From the NCBI GenBank assembly GCA_020445405.1, contig JAGRGQ010000040.1, forward strand, positions 1 to 34,830: a DNA stretch of 34,830 nucleotides. The letters are read 5' to 3'. The notes under the pieces were generated by a model, which saw only the letters and a program-made list of their open reading frames with translations, did no database searches and was not told the origin of the DNA. Position 1 is the first letter of the stretch. Each line of letters begins with the position of its first letter. Shown piece after piece: positions 11,001 through 20,675 of this stretch. A program made the translations under genes and the position numbers. This stretch comes from Gammaproteobacteria bacterium (GTDB taxonomy: Bacteria; Pseudomonadota; Gammaproteobacteria; Chromatiales; Chromatiaceae).

Positions 11001-13760
11001 TCAGTTTATTGTGGCTTCGAGTTCCTTCGCCTCTGCCGCGTAAGGAGAGTTCTTGTGATCCCTGATAATGCGCGCCAGTACCTTTTTGGCCTCTTCGTTT
11101 TTACCGGCCTTATTCAATGCGTAGCCGACATGGTACGCGACTTCCGGATTTTCCGGCATTTTTGCAAATGCCTCCCTCAGCAAGTTCAGGCCTTTGTCGT
11201 ACTGGCCGAAGTTTACCAGGATCCAGCCGTAGGTATCCGCGATTTCGGGCTTATCCGGAGAGAGTCTGAATGCACGTTCACTCAGTGCGATGGCCCTGTC
11301 GTTGTTGTATTTCTGATAAAGCCACGCCAGATTGTTCAAGACCACTATGTTGTCCGGCAGTTTCTCAAGTACCTTCTCATATTCGGAAACGGCTTTTTCC
11401 TGATCTCCCCACTCCTGCAGATGGTTGGCGTAGATGGATCTGAAATCAGCGTCTTCCGGATTTTTCTGTAACCAGTCGCTGAGTTGATCCAGGCTTTTCT
11501 CCTTGTCACCCGCCAGTTTGTACAGTTGTGCCAGTTGCAGTGCCAGATCTCTGGCCGGCTGAATTGCGTACGCCTTTTCGAAATTTGCGATCGCCTCCGC
11601 TGTTTTCTTCTGCCTGAGCAGCGTCAGCCCCTCCAATCTATAACCAAGGCTCTGCTCTGGATACTTACTTTGAAGCGTCTTTGCAATCTCCATAGACTCT
11701 TCATATTTTTCCTCCAGCAGTGCGATATCGCCCAATGCCCCCAACGCCGGAAGATAATCGGCATCGGCCTCAAGTGCCGACTTGAGATTGATGCGCGCTT
11801 CGTTGTAATTTTTCACCCGCTTCAAGGCGTTGGCCAGCAGCGTTCTATTCTGTGGCGTCGGCTGAATATCCGTCATCTGCTTGAAACTCTGAACTGCGCT
11901 GTTGATCTCCCCGGTGGCAACCTGGCTCATCCCGAGCACCCGCAATACGTTCGCGTCATCGGGGAATACGGATATGGTTTCCCTGGCCACGCGCAGCGCT
12001 TTCAGATTTTCTCCATCATGCAGATAGGCCTGGACAAGCAGTACGCCCGGCTTGCTCGATTCGGGATTCTTTTCCTGGGCCTGCAATAACCATCGGTACA
12101 TCCCCTCGCGATTTTTCCTGTGCTCTTCGAGACCCGCCATACCCAACAGCGCTGTTAAATTTTCCGGGTCTCTCTCCAATACTGCCCGAAATTGCTCTTC
12201 CGTCTTATCCAGGCGATTGTGCGACAGTTCGATCCGGGCGAGATTAATCCGGGCGGTGGCGAAAGATGGATCGATTTCCAGCGCCTGCAGAAATTTTTCA
12301 CGGGCTTTGACTTCGTCCCCTGAAGCCAGATAAGCCAGACCGGTAAGGTTGTAAGCAAGTGGATTATCGGGCGAACGTTTCTCCAACGCCTGGCTCGCCT
12401 CCAGCGCCTTCCCGACCTCCTTGTTTTTAAGATGGGAGAGCACCAGCATTACATCCGCCTGTATCAGGTCCTGCCCAAGATCGACCGCCGACTGCAGCTC
12501 ATCAATTGCGCTTTTGGTTTCGCCGCTGGCAAGCAGTCCGAAGGCGAGTTGAGTGCGCAGTGAAGCTATGTCCGGCATCTGCTCAACCGCTTTGGAGAGC
12601 AGTTCCGAACCCTCCTCGAAACGACCGGTCCGCAGGTAAGCATTGCCCAGCATGGCTTTGAGCTGCACATCCTCCGGATGAACCGCCAACCCCGATTCCA
12701 ACACTGTGATCGCCTTTTGATACTGGTGCAGCTTGATTCTGGTCGCTGCCAGCAGCTTGATTGTGGGCAGATGACCGGCGAGCGCAGCGAGTGCCCTTGC
12801 GAGATACTCCTCCGCCTGCAGGTATTCACCGTTACCGAACAGAATGGCGCCGTAGATCAACTGACTTTGCGGATGATTTGGAATCAGATTCAGCACCTGC
12901 CGAATATATTCCTCCGCCTCTTTCGTCTTTTTCTGCTGAAAGGCGGAGACGCCATTGAGATAGATGACCATCGGACTCTCGGGTGCAATCCTGTTCAGTA
13001 CCTCGAGGTCTGTTGCCGCCGCGTCGTAGTTCGACTGCTGCAGATAAACGACAGTCCGCCCCAGCAGCCCCCGCAGCTCCTCTGGTTTTTTATGCAGAAC
13101 ATGATCATAATCCGCCAGCGCTTTGTCCAACTGATTTTGCTGCTTCAGGATCTCGCCGCGCAGTATGCGTCCCTCCAGATTATCCGGATATTTCTCCAGA
13201 AAGGCATCGAGCATCCTTCCGCCTTCCTCGTGATCTCCTGAGGCGATGGTTACCCGGGCCATACCCAGCTGCGCAGTTTCATTTTCCGCTTGACTGGAAA
13301 GCGCCTGCTGATACGAAGTGCGCGCATCAGCGAGCGAGCCTGTCGCCAGGTAAGCCTGACCGCGCAGATTGTAGACGCCCGCCTGTATGCTGCCGGACAG
13401 GGTTGGATCCGGTTCAATCTTCTTGAGAATCTCATCGAATTTCTGCTGCAGCAGATAGGCCTGCCCCAACTCCAGCTGCCACAACTCCTTGCTGGCGTTG
13501 AGCCGGACTGCGCGTTCTATCTCCTTCTCCGCGGATGCGCCATCGCCTGCACGCAGGTAGAGCTTTCCAAGCAGAAGACGGGCATCGACGTTTGACGGGT
13601 CCTGTTGCAGTGAATTCTTCAGCTGAATGACCGCAGCTTCGATCTTGCCCTGTTTCAGATACGCTTTGGCTTCATCGAGAAATTCGTTGCTGTCTCCGGC
13701 GTGCAGCGTAGACATGAAGAAAAGCAACAGTAATGCAACTACCGATCTTATCGCGCCCAT
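11001..13760 (-). CDS. prsT: PEP-CTERM system TPR-repeat protein PrsT
   Basis: This is a 919-residue protein made almost wholly of tetratricopeptide repeats, beginning with FLDEAKAYLKQGKIEAAVIQLKNSL at about residue 28 and continuing to the C-terminus (recurring A.A..L...A..P patterns). The length and N-terminal repeat match the PrsT family found with exosortase XrtA/PEP-CTERM loci, where it is thought to act in the envelope in EPS or protein sorting. A signal peptide is clear (residues 1-22, VALLLLFFMSTLHAG), but the cleavage region lacks a lipobox Cys although the family is usually described as a lipoprotein. It lies 55 bp downstream of prsR in the order prsK-prsR-prsT. Its biochemical role is unknown; the family call is firm, the function is not. 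Confidence 0.9.
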   Translation of the reverse strand: MGAIRSVVALLLLFFMSTLHAGDSNEFLDEAKAYLKQGKIEAAVIQLKNSLQQDPSNVDARLLLGKLYLRAGDGASAEKEIERAVRLNASKELWQLELGQAYLLQQKFDEILKKIEPDPTLSGSIQAGVYNLRGQAYLATGSLADARTSYQQALSSQAENETAQLGMARVTIASGDHEEGGRMLDAFLEKYPDNLEGRILRGEILKQQNQLDKALADYDHVLHKKPEELRGLLGRTVVYLQQSNYDAAATDLEVLNRIAPESPMVIYLNGVSAFQQKKTKEAEEYIRQVLNLIPNHPQSQLIYGAILFGNGEYLQAEEYLARALAALAGHLPTIKLLAATRIKLHQYQKAITVLESGLAVHPEDVQLKAMLGNAYLRTGRFEEGSELLSKAVEQMPDIASLRTQLAFGLLASGETKSAIDELQSAVDLGQDLIQADVMLVLSHLKNKEVGKALEASQALEKRSPDNPLAYNLTGLAYLASGDEVKAREKFLQALEIDPSFATARINLARIELSHNRLDKTEEQFRAVLERDPENLTALLGMAGLEEHRKNREGMYRWLLQAQEKNPESSKPGVLLVQAYLHDGENLKALRVARETISVFPDDANVLRVLGMSQVATGEINSAVQSFKQMTDIQPTPQNRTLLANALKRVKNYNEARINLKSALEADADYLPALGALGDIALLEEKYEESMEIAKTLQSKYPEQSLGYRLEGLTLLRQKKTAEAIANFEKAYAIQPARDLALQLAQLYKLAGDKEKSLDQLSDWLQKNPEDADFRSIYANHLQEWGDQEKAVSEYEKVLEKLPDNIVVLNNLAWLYQKYNNDRAIALSERAFRLSPDKPEIADTYGWILVNFGQYDKGLNLLREAFAKMPENPEVAYHVGYALNKAGKNEEAKKVLARIIRDHKNSPYAAEAKELEATIN

Positions 13761-13815
13761 GATATTCCCTAATAACCAGCAGTTTCAAAGCAGAGCCGCT
13801 CAAATGCTGTACGGT

Positions 13816-15171
13816 TTAAACGCTGAGGTTATATTTTCGCATCAGATTATACAGCGTCGGCCGGGTGATCCCCAGCATATCCGCGGTGTGAGACACATTA
13901 TTATCAGAGAAATTAAGGGCTCTGATAACCGCCCGGCATTCGGCAGCCTCGCGCACTTCGCGCAGATTAAACGGCTGGCTATTTGTTTCAAGCACATCCA
14001 TCTCCAGATCCTGCTCCGTCAACAGTGCGCCGTCTGCCATGATGATTGCACGCTTCACCCGGTTTTCAAGTTCCCGAACGTTACCGGGCCAGCTGTATTG
14101 CTCTATCGCTTCCAAAGCCTTCTGAGTAAATCCCTTGACCGGCCGGTTCAGTTGTTGTGCAAAACGCTGCAGAAACCAGCGTGCCAATACCACGGTATCC
14201 CCCTGCCGCTCCTTCAGCGAGGGAATGCGGATGGTGGCTTCATTGATGCGGTAGTAGAGGTCTTCACGGAACAGCTGTTCTCTCGACATCTCCATCAGAT
14301 CACGATGCGTCGCGCACACGACACGGACATCCACCGGAATCTCTTTACGCCCGCCAATGCGTTCAATCACTCTCTCTTGCAGAAAGCGCAGTAGTTTGGC
14401 TTGCAGTGGGAGTGGCATATCGCCGATTTCATCAAGAAACAGTATGCCTCCTTCAGCATGCTCTATCTTTCCCTGAGTGGTTTTGGTTGCCCCGGTAAAT
14501 GCGCCCTTCTCATACCCGAAGAGTTCGCTTTCCAGCAGATTTTCGGGAATCGCGGCACAATTGATCGCAACCAGACGAGAGTCAGCGCGTGCGCTGAGCG
14601 CATGCAGCGCCTTGACCAGCACCTCTTTACCGGTGCCGCTCTCTCCCAGAATCAGCGTGGAGACATCAGTTGGCGCCAGCTTTTCGATTGTCCTGCAGAC
14701 CTTCAGCATTTCCGGGCTTACTGCAACAATCCCATCCAATGGCGAAATGGATTTTTCCGTTGCCAGCTGACGGTTCTCCTGCTCCAGGCTGTGCAGTCTG
14801 GCAGCACGGTCCACGACCAGCGCCAATAACTCGGGTTCGATCGGTTTCTCGTAAAAATCGTAGGCGCCCAATCCGATCGCACGGACCGCATTGGTCCGGT
14901 CGTTGTGCCCGGTCACCACAATCACCTTGGTATCCGGGGAAAGTCTGAGTATCTCTTCAAGCGCGGCAAACCCCTCGGACACGCCGCCCGGATCGGGAGG
15001 AAGTCCAAGATCGAGCGTAACCACCGCGGGCTCCATTCGTCTGAGCTGTGCAATCGCCGCCTCTCTGTCCGCAGCCAGTCCCACTTCGAAATCTTCAAAA
15101 CTCCAGCGAAGTTGACTCTGGAGCCCCGGATCGTCCTCCACAATCAATAATTTCTTTACCTGTTCGCTCAA
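13816..15171 (-). CDS. prsR: PEP-CTERM-box response regulator PrsR, sigma-54-dependent activator
   Basis: The protein is an NtrC-like activator for sigma-54 promoters. I chose a TTG start at 15169-15171 (451 residues) because AGGGAG lies 10 nt before it and the receiver domain then begins at once (SEQVKKLLIVEDD). An ATG at 15228 would add 19 unlikely residues and overlap prsK. The receiver holds D13, D14 and phosphoacceptor D54 (TLDLGLPP). The AAA+ domain has Walker A GESGTGKE, the sigma-54 contact loop GAFTGA and LFLDEIGD. A Fis-type helix-turn-helix ends the protein (NVSHTADMLGITRPTLYNLM). PrsK encoded just upstream is its likely kinase. Targets are expected to be EPS and PEP-CTERM genes. 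Confidence 0.93.
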   Translation of the reverse strand: MSEQVKKLLIVEDDPGLQSQLRWSFEDFEVGLAADREAAIAQLRRMEPAVVTLDLGLPPDPGGVSEGFAALEEILRLSPDTKVIVVTGHNDRTNAVRAIGLGAYDFYEKPIEPELLALVVDRAARLHSLEQENRQLATEKSISPLDGIVAVSPEMLKVCRTIEKLAPTDVSTLILGESGTGKEVLVKALHALSARADSRLVAINCAAIPENLLESELFGYEKGAFTGATKTTQGKIEHAEGGILFLDEIGDMPLPLQAKLLRFLQERVIERIGGRKEIPVDVRVVCATHRDLMEMSREQLFREDLYYRINEATIRIPSLKERQGDTVVLARWFLQRFAQQLNRPVKGFTQKALEAIEQYSWPGNVRELENRVKRAIIMADGALLTEQDLEMDVLETNSQPFNLREVREAAECRAVIRALNFSDNNVSHTADMLGITRPTLYNLMRKYNLSV

Positions 15172-15214
15172 AATAGTGGTACTCCCTGTGAAACTGATCT
15201 CGGCTAATTCTGAA

Positions 15215-17257
15215 TCAGATATCGGCAAATGGTATTACAATCTTGAACTCGGTTCCCTCTCCCGGCGTACTGGCTACTGAAACCTGACCACCAATGCTAT
15301 GGATAAATTCCCGGACCTCGTAGGCGCCAATGCCCATTCCGGTCAAGCCTTTGGTCGAGTCGAATGGACGAAACAGACGGTCACGTATGAACTGGGTGTC
15401 CATGCCGCAGCCTGAATCCGTCACTTTCAACACTGCCTGTTCGTTGGACGATGAAAGCGTAACCCGGATGCTGCCATCCGGGGGAGTGGCATCCTGGGCG
15501 TTCTGAATCACATGCCCGATAATAGCCTCCATCCTGTCCATATCGGCGTAGATCCAGAGCTGTTCCTTTTCGGTGTTCAGCGAGGGTTTGGGTAACTGTG
15601 CCGATTTTGCAGCAACCGCTGATCGAGTGATCTCCACCAGTTCAACCCTGGTGCGCTTGTTCCCCGGTGTCGCGCTTCTGAGATGGGCCATGAGCCGGTT
15701 CATTTTTGTCACGGAATTTTCGATGGTCATCATTGCATCGTCGATAAACTCCGGATTCATTTTATGTTTTTCCGAATTTTTAACAACCAGCGATAACTGT
15801 GCGATAAGATTTTTCAAGTCGTGAACCACGAATGCGGACAGGCGGTTGAACCCCTCGAACTGCTGGGCATCGGCCAGCGCCTGACTGGTTTCGTACAACG
15901 CGAGATAACTTGCCGCCTGACGTCCAGCTGTTTTCAGCAGGTCCAGATTTTCCCAGTTGAGTTTGGTATCAGCCCGGGGGCGTGTCAGGATAGTGAACCC
16001 GATGATGTGTTCATCATGAATCAGAGGCACGATAAGCCATACCCCTTCCATCGATGTAAGCCAGCCCGGGAGTCTGAGTTCTTCGTAGTTCTCCGGATCC
16101 TGTTCGACCTCGCTCACGATCACCACCCACTGCCGTTCATCCAGAAACTTGAGCAGTGAGCCCAGCCGGTGATCTCCTTCAATCTGCGGAACCGCCTGGT
16201 TGCGGTTTGCCGCGAGGAAACACCCTTTTCTCTCCGAGCACAGCCACAGCAGGCCCCCGGAGCTGTCGACGATCTCCCCCAGCGCCCAGATCACCCGTTC
16301 AAACAGCGGGGTATTGATGTCCTGACCTGAGAGCAACCGGATCAGACGCAGCCACTCCTCCCGGTAGTCATAGCGGTAACTGAAAAAGTGTTTGTTGAAA
16401 AAGACCTTGGCGCGGGCCCGTACCTGTCCGGAGAACAGAATCGCCACCAGGATCAGAAATGCCGCGAAGAAAAAAGTGATCTGCAGTACAGATCCCCAGG
16501 CACCGCCGTATACTTTGATGTAGTAGCCGGCAAACGCCATCAGCAGCATATATACGCCGGCACTGAGGAGCGTGGTAGTGTGGAATACCACTCTTCTGGA
16601 TACAAAAATTTCAAAAGACCAGGTGGGATTGCGTGCGGCCGAAATCGCCAACAGCGGCACCGTTATGGCATAAATGCCGCCCCTTGCGTACCACAGGTCC
16701 GAGTTTATTCTTTTAAACAGCAGCGCGTCTGAAAATATATAGAAATCGAACATGAACATGCCGCCGAGGCCAAAGCAGAGATATTTGATGCCCCAGCGCT
16801 GTTCGGACGGTGTGTTGCGGTAGAGCTGCTCCACCATCATCATGCCGGCGATGGCGCTTACCACCTGTCCCAGATAACGCATGTCCATGAATACAAAAGC
16901 CGGCACGTATCTGTCCGGCACAACCAGAATGATACTGGCCAGAAAAACCAGCAGCGCCGTAATACGGTAACCCTTGCCGGAGTTACCCTTATAGCGTGAC
17001 ATCTGCGAGAGCAATCCGATCAGAAAGGCGCACCAGGCGATATTTTTCAGTGCTTCTATGGACCATATCACGCTGACCGGGACAACTTTCATCTCCGATT
17101 GCACCGCAAAAATCGTAGCCCAGAGCGTGGCCACGATAGTGGCGGCCAGCATCAGACCACCCTGCAGACGGCCACGCCAGCTGGTCGCAAGCAGCAGCGA
17201 CAAAATCAGATAGAGAACAGCTGCGATGGTAAAGCCGAGGAATCCAAAATCAGACAT
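15215..17257 (-). CDS. prsK: PEP-CTERM-associated sensor histidine kinase PrsK
   Basis: This 680-residue membrane kinase has about eight to nine N-terminal membrane helices within residues 1-290, a GAF-like sensory domain (about 310-460), and a C-terminal kinase core. The phosphoacceptor is H479 in FVVHDLKNLIAQL, an HDLKN-type box. The ATPase has N-box VIQNAQDA, G1 DSGCGMD and G2 TGMGIGAYEV. This layout matches PrsK, the partner of PrsR in exosortase-type EPS loci. It presumably senses a membrane or envelope state and phosphorylates D54 of PrsR; the signal is unknown. It starts 113 bp after the sugar transferase gene and ends 43 bp before the PrsR start. Confidence 0.92.
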   Translation of the reverse strand: MSDFGFLGFTIAAVLYLILSLLLATSWRGRLQGGLMLAATIVATLWATIFAVQSEMKVVPVSVIWSIEALKNIAWCAFLIGLLSQMSRYKGNSGKGYRITALLVFLASIILVVPDRYVPAFVFMDMRYLGQVVSAIAGMMMVEQLYRNTPSEQRWGIKYLCFGLGGMFMFDFYIFSDALLFKRINSDLWYARGGIYAITVPLLAISAARNPTWSFEIFVSRRVVFHTTTLLSAGVYMLLMAFAGYYIKVYGGAWGSVLQITFFFAAFLILVAILFSGQVRARAKVFFNKHFFSYRYDYREEWLRLIRLLSGQDINTPLFERVIWALGEIVDSSGGLLWLCSERKGCFLAANRNQAVPQIEGDHRLGSLLKFLDERQWVVIVSEVEQDPENYEELRLPGWLTSMEGVWLIVPLIHDEHIIGFTILTRPRADTKLNWENLDLLKTAGRQAASYLALYETSQALADAQQFEGFNRLSAFVVHDLKNLIAQLSLVVKNSEKHKMNPEFIDDAMMTIENSVTKMNRLMAHLRSATPGNKRTRVELVEITRSAVAAKSAQLPKPSLNTEKEQLWIYADMDRMEAIIGHVIQNAQDATPPDGSIRVTLSSSNEQAVLKVTDSGCGMDTQFIRDRLFRPFDSTKGLTGMGIGAYEVREFIHSIGGQVSVASTPGEGTEFKIVIPFADI

Positions 17258-17370
17258 CGCAACTCCCTATGCGGACCGGCCATGGACGGCGGCTATCTCG
17301 TGTATCGGGTAGATGCGTGGCTGGCTCTGCGGCAGAAACCGTCCGCGTACGGAGAGTATGAGTTGCCAAC

Positions 17371-18768
17371 TCAGCGGGCACCCTTGCCCATCAAGACCAC
17401 TTCGACAGTTTCGAGGAGGATCACCAGATCCAGAAAAATATTCATATTTTTCACATAGTAAAGGTCATACTGCAGCTTCTGCTTGGCATCCTCAAGGGTT
17501 GAACCATACTGATAACGGAGTTGTGCCCATCCGGTCAGTCCCGGCTTGACCCGGTGCCGCTCGCGGTAGTACGGGATCGTTTTCTCCAGATCCAACACAA
17601 ACTCCGGCCGTTCCGGCCGTGGGCCGACCAGACTCATATCCCCCTTGAGCACGTTGTAAAGCTGTGGCAACTCATCCAGTCTTGTCTTGCGAAGCAGGGC
17701 CCCGAGGGCGGTTATCCTGGAGTCATTGTCGCTTGCCCATCGGGCAATACCGTCGGATTCGGCGTCGGTGCGCATACTGCGAAACTTGTGCACCCTGATA
17801 TATTTACCATCCTCTCCGACCCGCACCTGATTGTAGAAGACCGGGTCGCGCCCTCTGGATTCGATGACGCTGGCCAACGCCACCGCCAGAAAAACGGGTG
17901 AGAAAATTAGAATCATCAACAGACTGACGGTGATGTCCAATGCCCGCTTGCCGTTTTTTCCGCCGACACCGACGTGGAAGCCGGGGGAGTAATAGATCCA
18001 GCTCGGATGGAGCAGGTCTATGTTGATACGGGATGTCTCTTTTTCGAAAAAAGTAAGCAAATCAAAAATAACGATCCCCGACATTTTGCAGTCGAGGATA
18101 TCGTCCACCGGCAATCCTTTTCGGCGATCATCCACTGCTATGACGATCTCATTTATTTCCAGTTTGGTGACCAGATCGAGCAGGGAGCCGCTCAGCTCTA
18201 TCTGTTTCTCATCGTCGATAATATTGTTGCCGTCTTCCAGCCGCACGTACTTGACCACGTTAAAACCCAACCGTTCCGGTTCACTTTCCACCAGATGGTC
18301 GATACGGGCCGCATTCATTCCGGATCCGAGCACCAGAACGCGGTGTTTCTGAGATTCGGTACCGGCGAAGTAGAAAAAGATCGTGCGCAGCGTAAGCAGC
18401 GCGGCCAGCGATAACAGCATGGCGAGACCGAATACGCCGCGACCCAGGAAAAGTCCTGGAAACCAGTAAAACACGAGACTCATCGCCATCGTCGCCAGGA
18501 AAAAGCTGATACCGAGCCTGACCAGCAGCGCCGCGGGTTCCTGGAGTCCGCGCTGATAGAGACCCATGGCAAGCATTGAGGCGGAGGTCAGCGTAGCGTA
18601 CAGCGCTGCCGATGAGTGGAGATAACCATCCAGTATGTCAGGCTGTGCTTCTCCAAAACTGGCGCGAACAGCGTACCCTCCGAATACACAGAGATAGAGC
18701 AACGTGAGTTCCAGCCCCCCGAGGAGAAGATACAGTCTGGATACATAGTGACCGAATAGTCTTATCAT
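17371..18768 (-). CDS. EpsB-type polyprenyl glycosylphosphotransferase, PEP-CTERM system associated
   Basis: The 465-residue enzyme is an initiating sugar transferase that moves a sugar phosphate from a nucleotide sugar to undecaprenyl phosphate at the inner membrane, the first step of EPS repeat-unit assembly. Several membrane helices lie at about residues 10-130, then a Rossmann-like region (RVLVLGSGMNAARIDHLVE). The C-terminal PF02397 domain starts at KRALDITVSLLMILIFSPVF and contains KFRSMRTDAE, TRLDELPQLYNVLKGDMS and GPRPERPEF. The overall form fits the sugar transferase family found with PrsK and PrsT (EpsB of Methylobacillus type). It is read toward prsK with a 113-bp gap. The sugar transferred cannot be told from sequence. 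Confidence 0.92.
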   Translation of the reverse strand: MIRLFGHYVSRLYLLLGGLELTLLYLCVFGGYAVRASFGEAQPDILDGYLHSSAALYATLTSASMLAMGLYQRGLQEPAALLVRLGISFFLATMAMSLVFYWFPGLFLGRGVFGLAMLLSLAALLTLRTIFFYFAGTESQKHRVLVLGSGMNAARIDHLVESEPERLGFNVVKYVRLEDGNNIIDDEKQIELSGSLLDLVTKLEINEIVIAVDDRRKGLPVDDILDCKMSGIVIFDLLTFFEKETSRINIDLLHPSWIYYSPGFHVGVGGKNGKRALDITVSLLMILIFSPVFLAVALASVIESRGRDPVFYNQVRVGEDGKYIRVHKFRSMRTDAESDGIARWASDNDSRITALGALLRKTRLDELPQLYNVLKGDMSLVGPRPERPEFVLDLEKTIPYYRERHRVKPGLTGWAQLRYQYGSTLEDAKQKLQYDLYYVKNMNIFLDLVILLETVEVVLMGKGAR

Positions 18769-19218
18769 TGCTTACCGGTTCCGGAAATCGACCGGTCTAT
18801 TCAGCCGCTGTCCGGAAATACATCGTGTTTGCCTCATTGCCTTTGCGACTAGGTCGGGATTGAGCAACCTGTCTGATTCCGTTATCCCGACCTTCTCCGA
18901 AAAGGTGCAGAAAAATGCGTTCGAGCGGACAAGATTTGATCCGAATACCCGGTGACTGCTCATCGCTTTTCAAACGCACGGTTTCGATCCACACCCAATT
19001 AACATCTCTTCATCGGCCGCTTTCCTGATTGCTGGAGGGGTCACCGGCGAAGTCGCGTGAGTATACCGTATCGGTCAGCAACTTATACACCCCCGTGCTC
19101 CGGCAACAGGCAGACGATCCGATACTGTTTTCTCCTGTCGCCTGGAGCGGGACAGCTGAGTTACAATCGCACGATGACCGACCTGCCTCGCCGCCGGTAC
19201 TGCAATATTCAGCTTGGC

Positions 19219-19234
19219 TGGAGCCGCCGCTGCA
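19219..19234 (+). promoter_or_regulatory. Possible sigma-54 (-24/-12) site upstream of the sugar dehydrogenase
   Basis: The bases TGGAGCCGCCGCTGCA keep the required GG-N10-GC spacing and match 8 of 11 consensus positions of TGGCAC-N5-TTGCW. The gene for PrsR, a sigma-54 activator, is nearby, which makes the site plausible as a PrsR target. The -24 half is degenerate (TGGAGC), and one such match in 600 GC-rich bases could be chance. Confidence 0.3.
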
Positions 19235-19372
19235 CTTCCAACTGTGCGACGTCATCGTGCCAGGCGCATGCTGAATGTCACAATGCCGATGGCAGGAGCG
19301 GCTCAATTTAAGAATTCATCGATATTGCCGAAAGTTCCCGCTGAAGGTACACACAACAAAAAGCTCAGTAAC

Positions 19373-19378
19373 AAAGGA
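19373..19378 (+). promoter_or_regulatory. Ribosome binding site deciding the sugar dehydrogenase start
   Basis: AAAGGA lies 6 nt before the ATG at 19385. This fixes the start there rather than at the in-frame codon at 19214, which would add 57 residues of non-family sequence. Confidence 0.8.
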
Positions 19379-19384
19379 CTCTTA

Positions 19385-20662
19385 ATGTTTGATTTCGAAA
19401 AAGTGAAAATTGGTGTATTGGGACTGGGGTACGTTGGTCTGCCACTGGCGGTGGAATTTGGCAAGCAGATCCCCACTATTGGCCTGGATATCAATCGGGC
19501 GCGAGTCGATGAGCTGAAATCCGGCAAGGACAGTTCGCTTGAAGTCGATCCCAGCGAACTGGCGACCGCAACGCTGCTGGAGTATACCTCCGCGCCGGAA
19601 GATCTCTCCGAATGCAACTTCTATATCGTCACAGTACCGACCCCCATTGACCGGCATAAACAACCGGACCTCTCTCCGTTGATAGGCGCCAGCCGTATGC
19701 TCGGAAAACTGTTGAAGACGGGCGACATAGCCGTGTTCGAATCCACCGTTTATCCGGGTGCCACCGAGGAGGTTTGCGTTCCGCTGATGGAAGAGGTTTC
19801 GGGTTTGAAGTTCAACCGGGATTTCTTTATCGGATACAGTCCCGAACGAATTAATCCAGGGGATAAGGAACACCGCCTCACGACGATAAAAAAGATCACC
19901 TCCGGTTCCACACCGGAAGTTGCCGGCATCGTCGATCAACTATACCGCCGGATCATACGAGCCGGCACCCACAAAGCGAGCAGCATCAGAGTCGCGGAAG
20001 CGGCCAAGGTGATTGAAAATACACAACGCGACGTAAACATAGCCTTGATCAATGAGCTGGCCCTTATATTCAACCGTCTTGGAATCGACACGCTCGAAGT
20101 GCTGGAGGCGGCCGGCAGCAAATGGAATTTCCTCCCGTTCAGACCGGGGCTGGTGGGTGGACACTGCATCGGGGTCGATCCTTACTACCTGACGCACAAG
20201 GCTCAGGCAATCGGTTACCAGCCCGAAATCATTCTTGCGGGGCGACGTATCAACGACGGCATGGGAGCCTATATCGTCGGTGAAGTGGTCAAGCTGATGA
20301 TAAAAAAACAGCTGCCGATTGCCGGCGGAAAAGTTCTCATTCTGGGGCTGACCTTCAAGGAGAATTGTCCCGATATACGCAACACCCGTGTGGTGGACAT
20401 CGTCAACGAGTTCCGCAGCTACGATACGGATGTCGATGTCTACGATCCCTGGATCGATCCAGTGGAAGCCGAACGCGAGTACGGCATTACGCCCGTCACC
20501 GATTTGCAGGAACGTCACTACGACGCACTCGTGCTGGCGGTGGCTCATCGGGAATTTCTCGCCATCGGCGCGGAACAGCTGCGCAGATACTGCAAGCCGG
20601 ATGGGGTACTTTACGATGTCAAGCACGTACTTCCGACGAGTGAATCCGACGGCAGGCTTTGA
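19385..20662 (+). CDS. tviB: Nucleotide-sugar 6-dehydrogenase, TviB/WbpA type (UDP-GlcNAc or UDP-Glc dehydrogenase)
   Basis: The enzyme oxidises C6 of a UDP-hexose to the uronic acid with two NAD. From the ATG at 19385 it has 425 residues. The N-terminal Rossmann motif is [13 protein letters not shown] (about residues 10-22), followed by the conserved [20 protein letters not shown] and [10 protein letters not shown]. Catalytic C261 lies in [17 protein letters not shown], and the C-terminal domain has [15 protein letters not shown]. These signatures resemble the VipA/TviB branch, which acts on UDP-N-acetylglucosamine, more than the Ugd branch, but substrate cannot be fixed by reading alone. 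It is 13 bp upstream of a 4-epimerase gene, so the pair probably makes a galacturonic-type sugar for EPS. Confidence 0.9.
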   Translation: MFDFEKVKIGVLGLGYVGLPLAVEFGKQIPTIGLDINRARVDELKSGKDSSLEVDPSELATATLLEYTSAPEDLSECNFYIVTVPTPIDRHKQPDLSPLIGASRMLGKLLKTGDIAVFESTVYPGATEEVCVPLMEEVSGLKFNRDFFIGYSPERINPGDKEHRLTTIKKITSGSTPEVAGIVDQLYRRIIRAGTHKASSIRVAEAAKVIENTQRDVNIALINELALIFNRLGIDTLEVLEAAGSKWNFLPFRPGLVGGHCIGVDPYYLTHKAQAIGYQPEIILAGRRINDGMGAYIVGEVVKLMIKKQLPIAGGKVLILGLTFKENCPDIRNTRVVDIVNEFRSYDTDVDVYDPWIDPVEAEREYGITPVTDLQERHYDALVLAVAHREFLAIGAEQLRRYCKPDGVLYDVKHVLPTSESDGRL

Positions 20663-20675
20663 CCGGGGATTGTGA

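Larger units (their letters stand above)
18769..19384. promoter_or_regulatory. Large intergenic region between divergent EPS genes
   Basis: This 616-bp stretch separates the sugar transferase (minus) from the nucleotide-sugar dehydrogenase (plus). I find no convincing gene: the short frames on both strands have poor codon use, no ribosome binding site and no recognisable motifs. It must hold promoters for both directions. The only candidate I can name is a partial sigma-54 site at 19219-19234. The dehydrogenase would then have a leader of roughly 140 nt. Confidence 0.6.

Noticed and set aside
10837-11043. A 68-codon plus-strand frame between queF and prsT
   Set aside because: It has no ribosome binding site or motif and runs into the 3' end of prsT.
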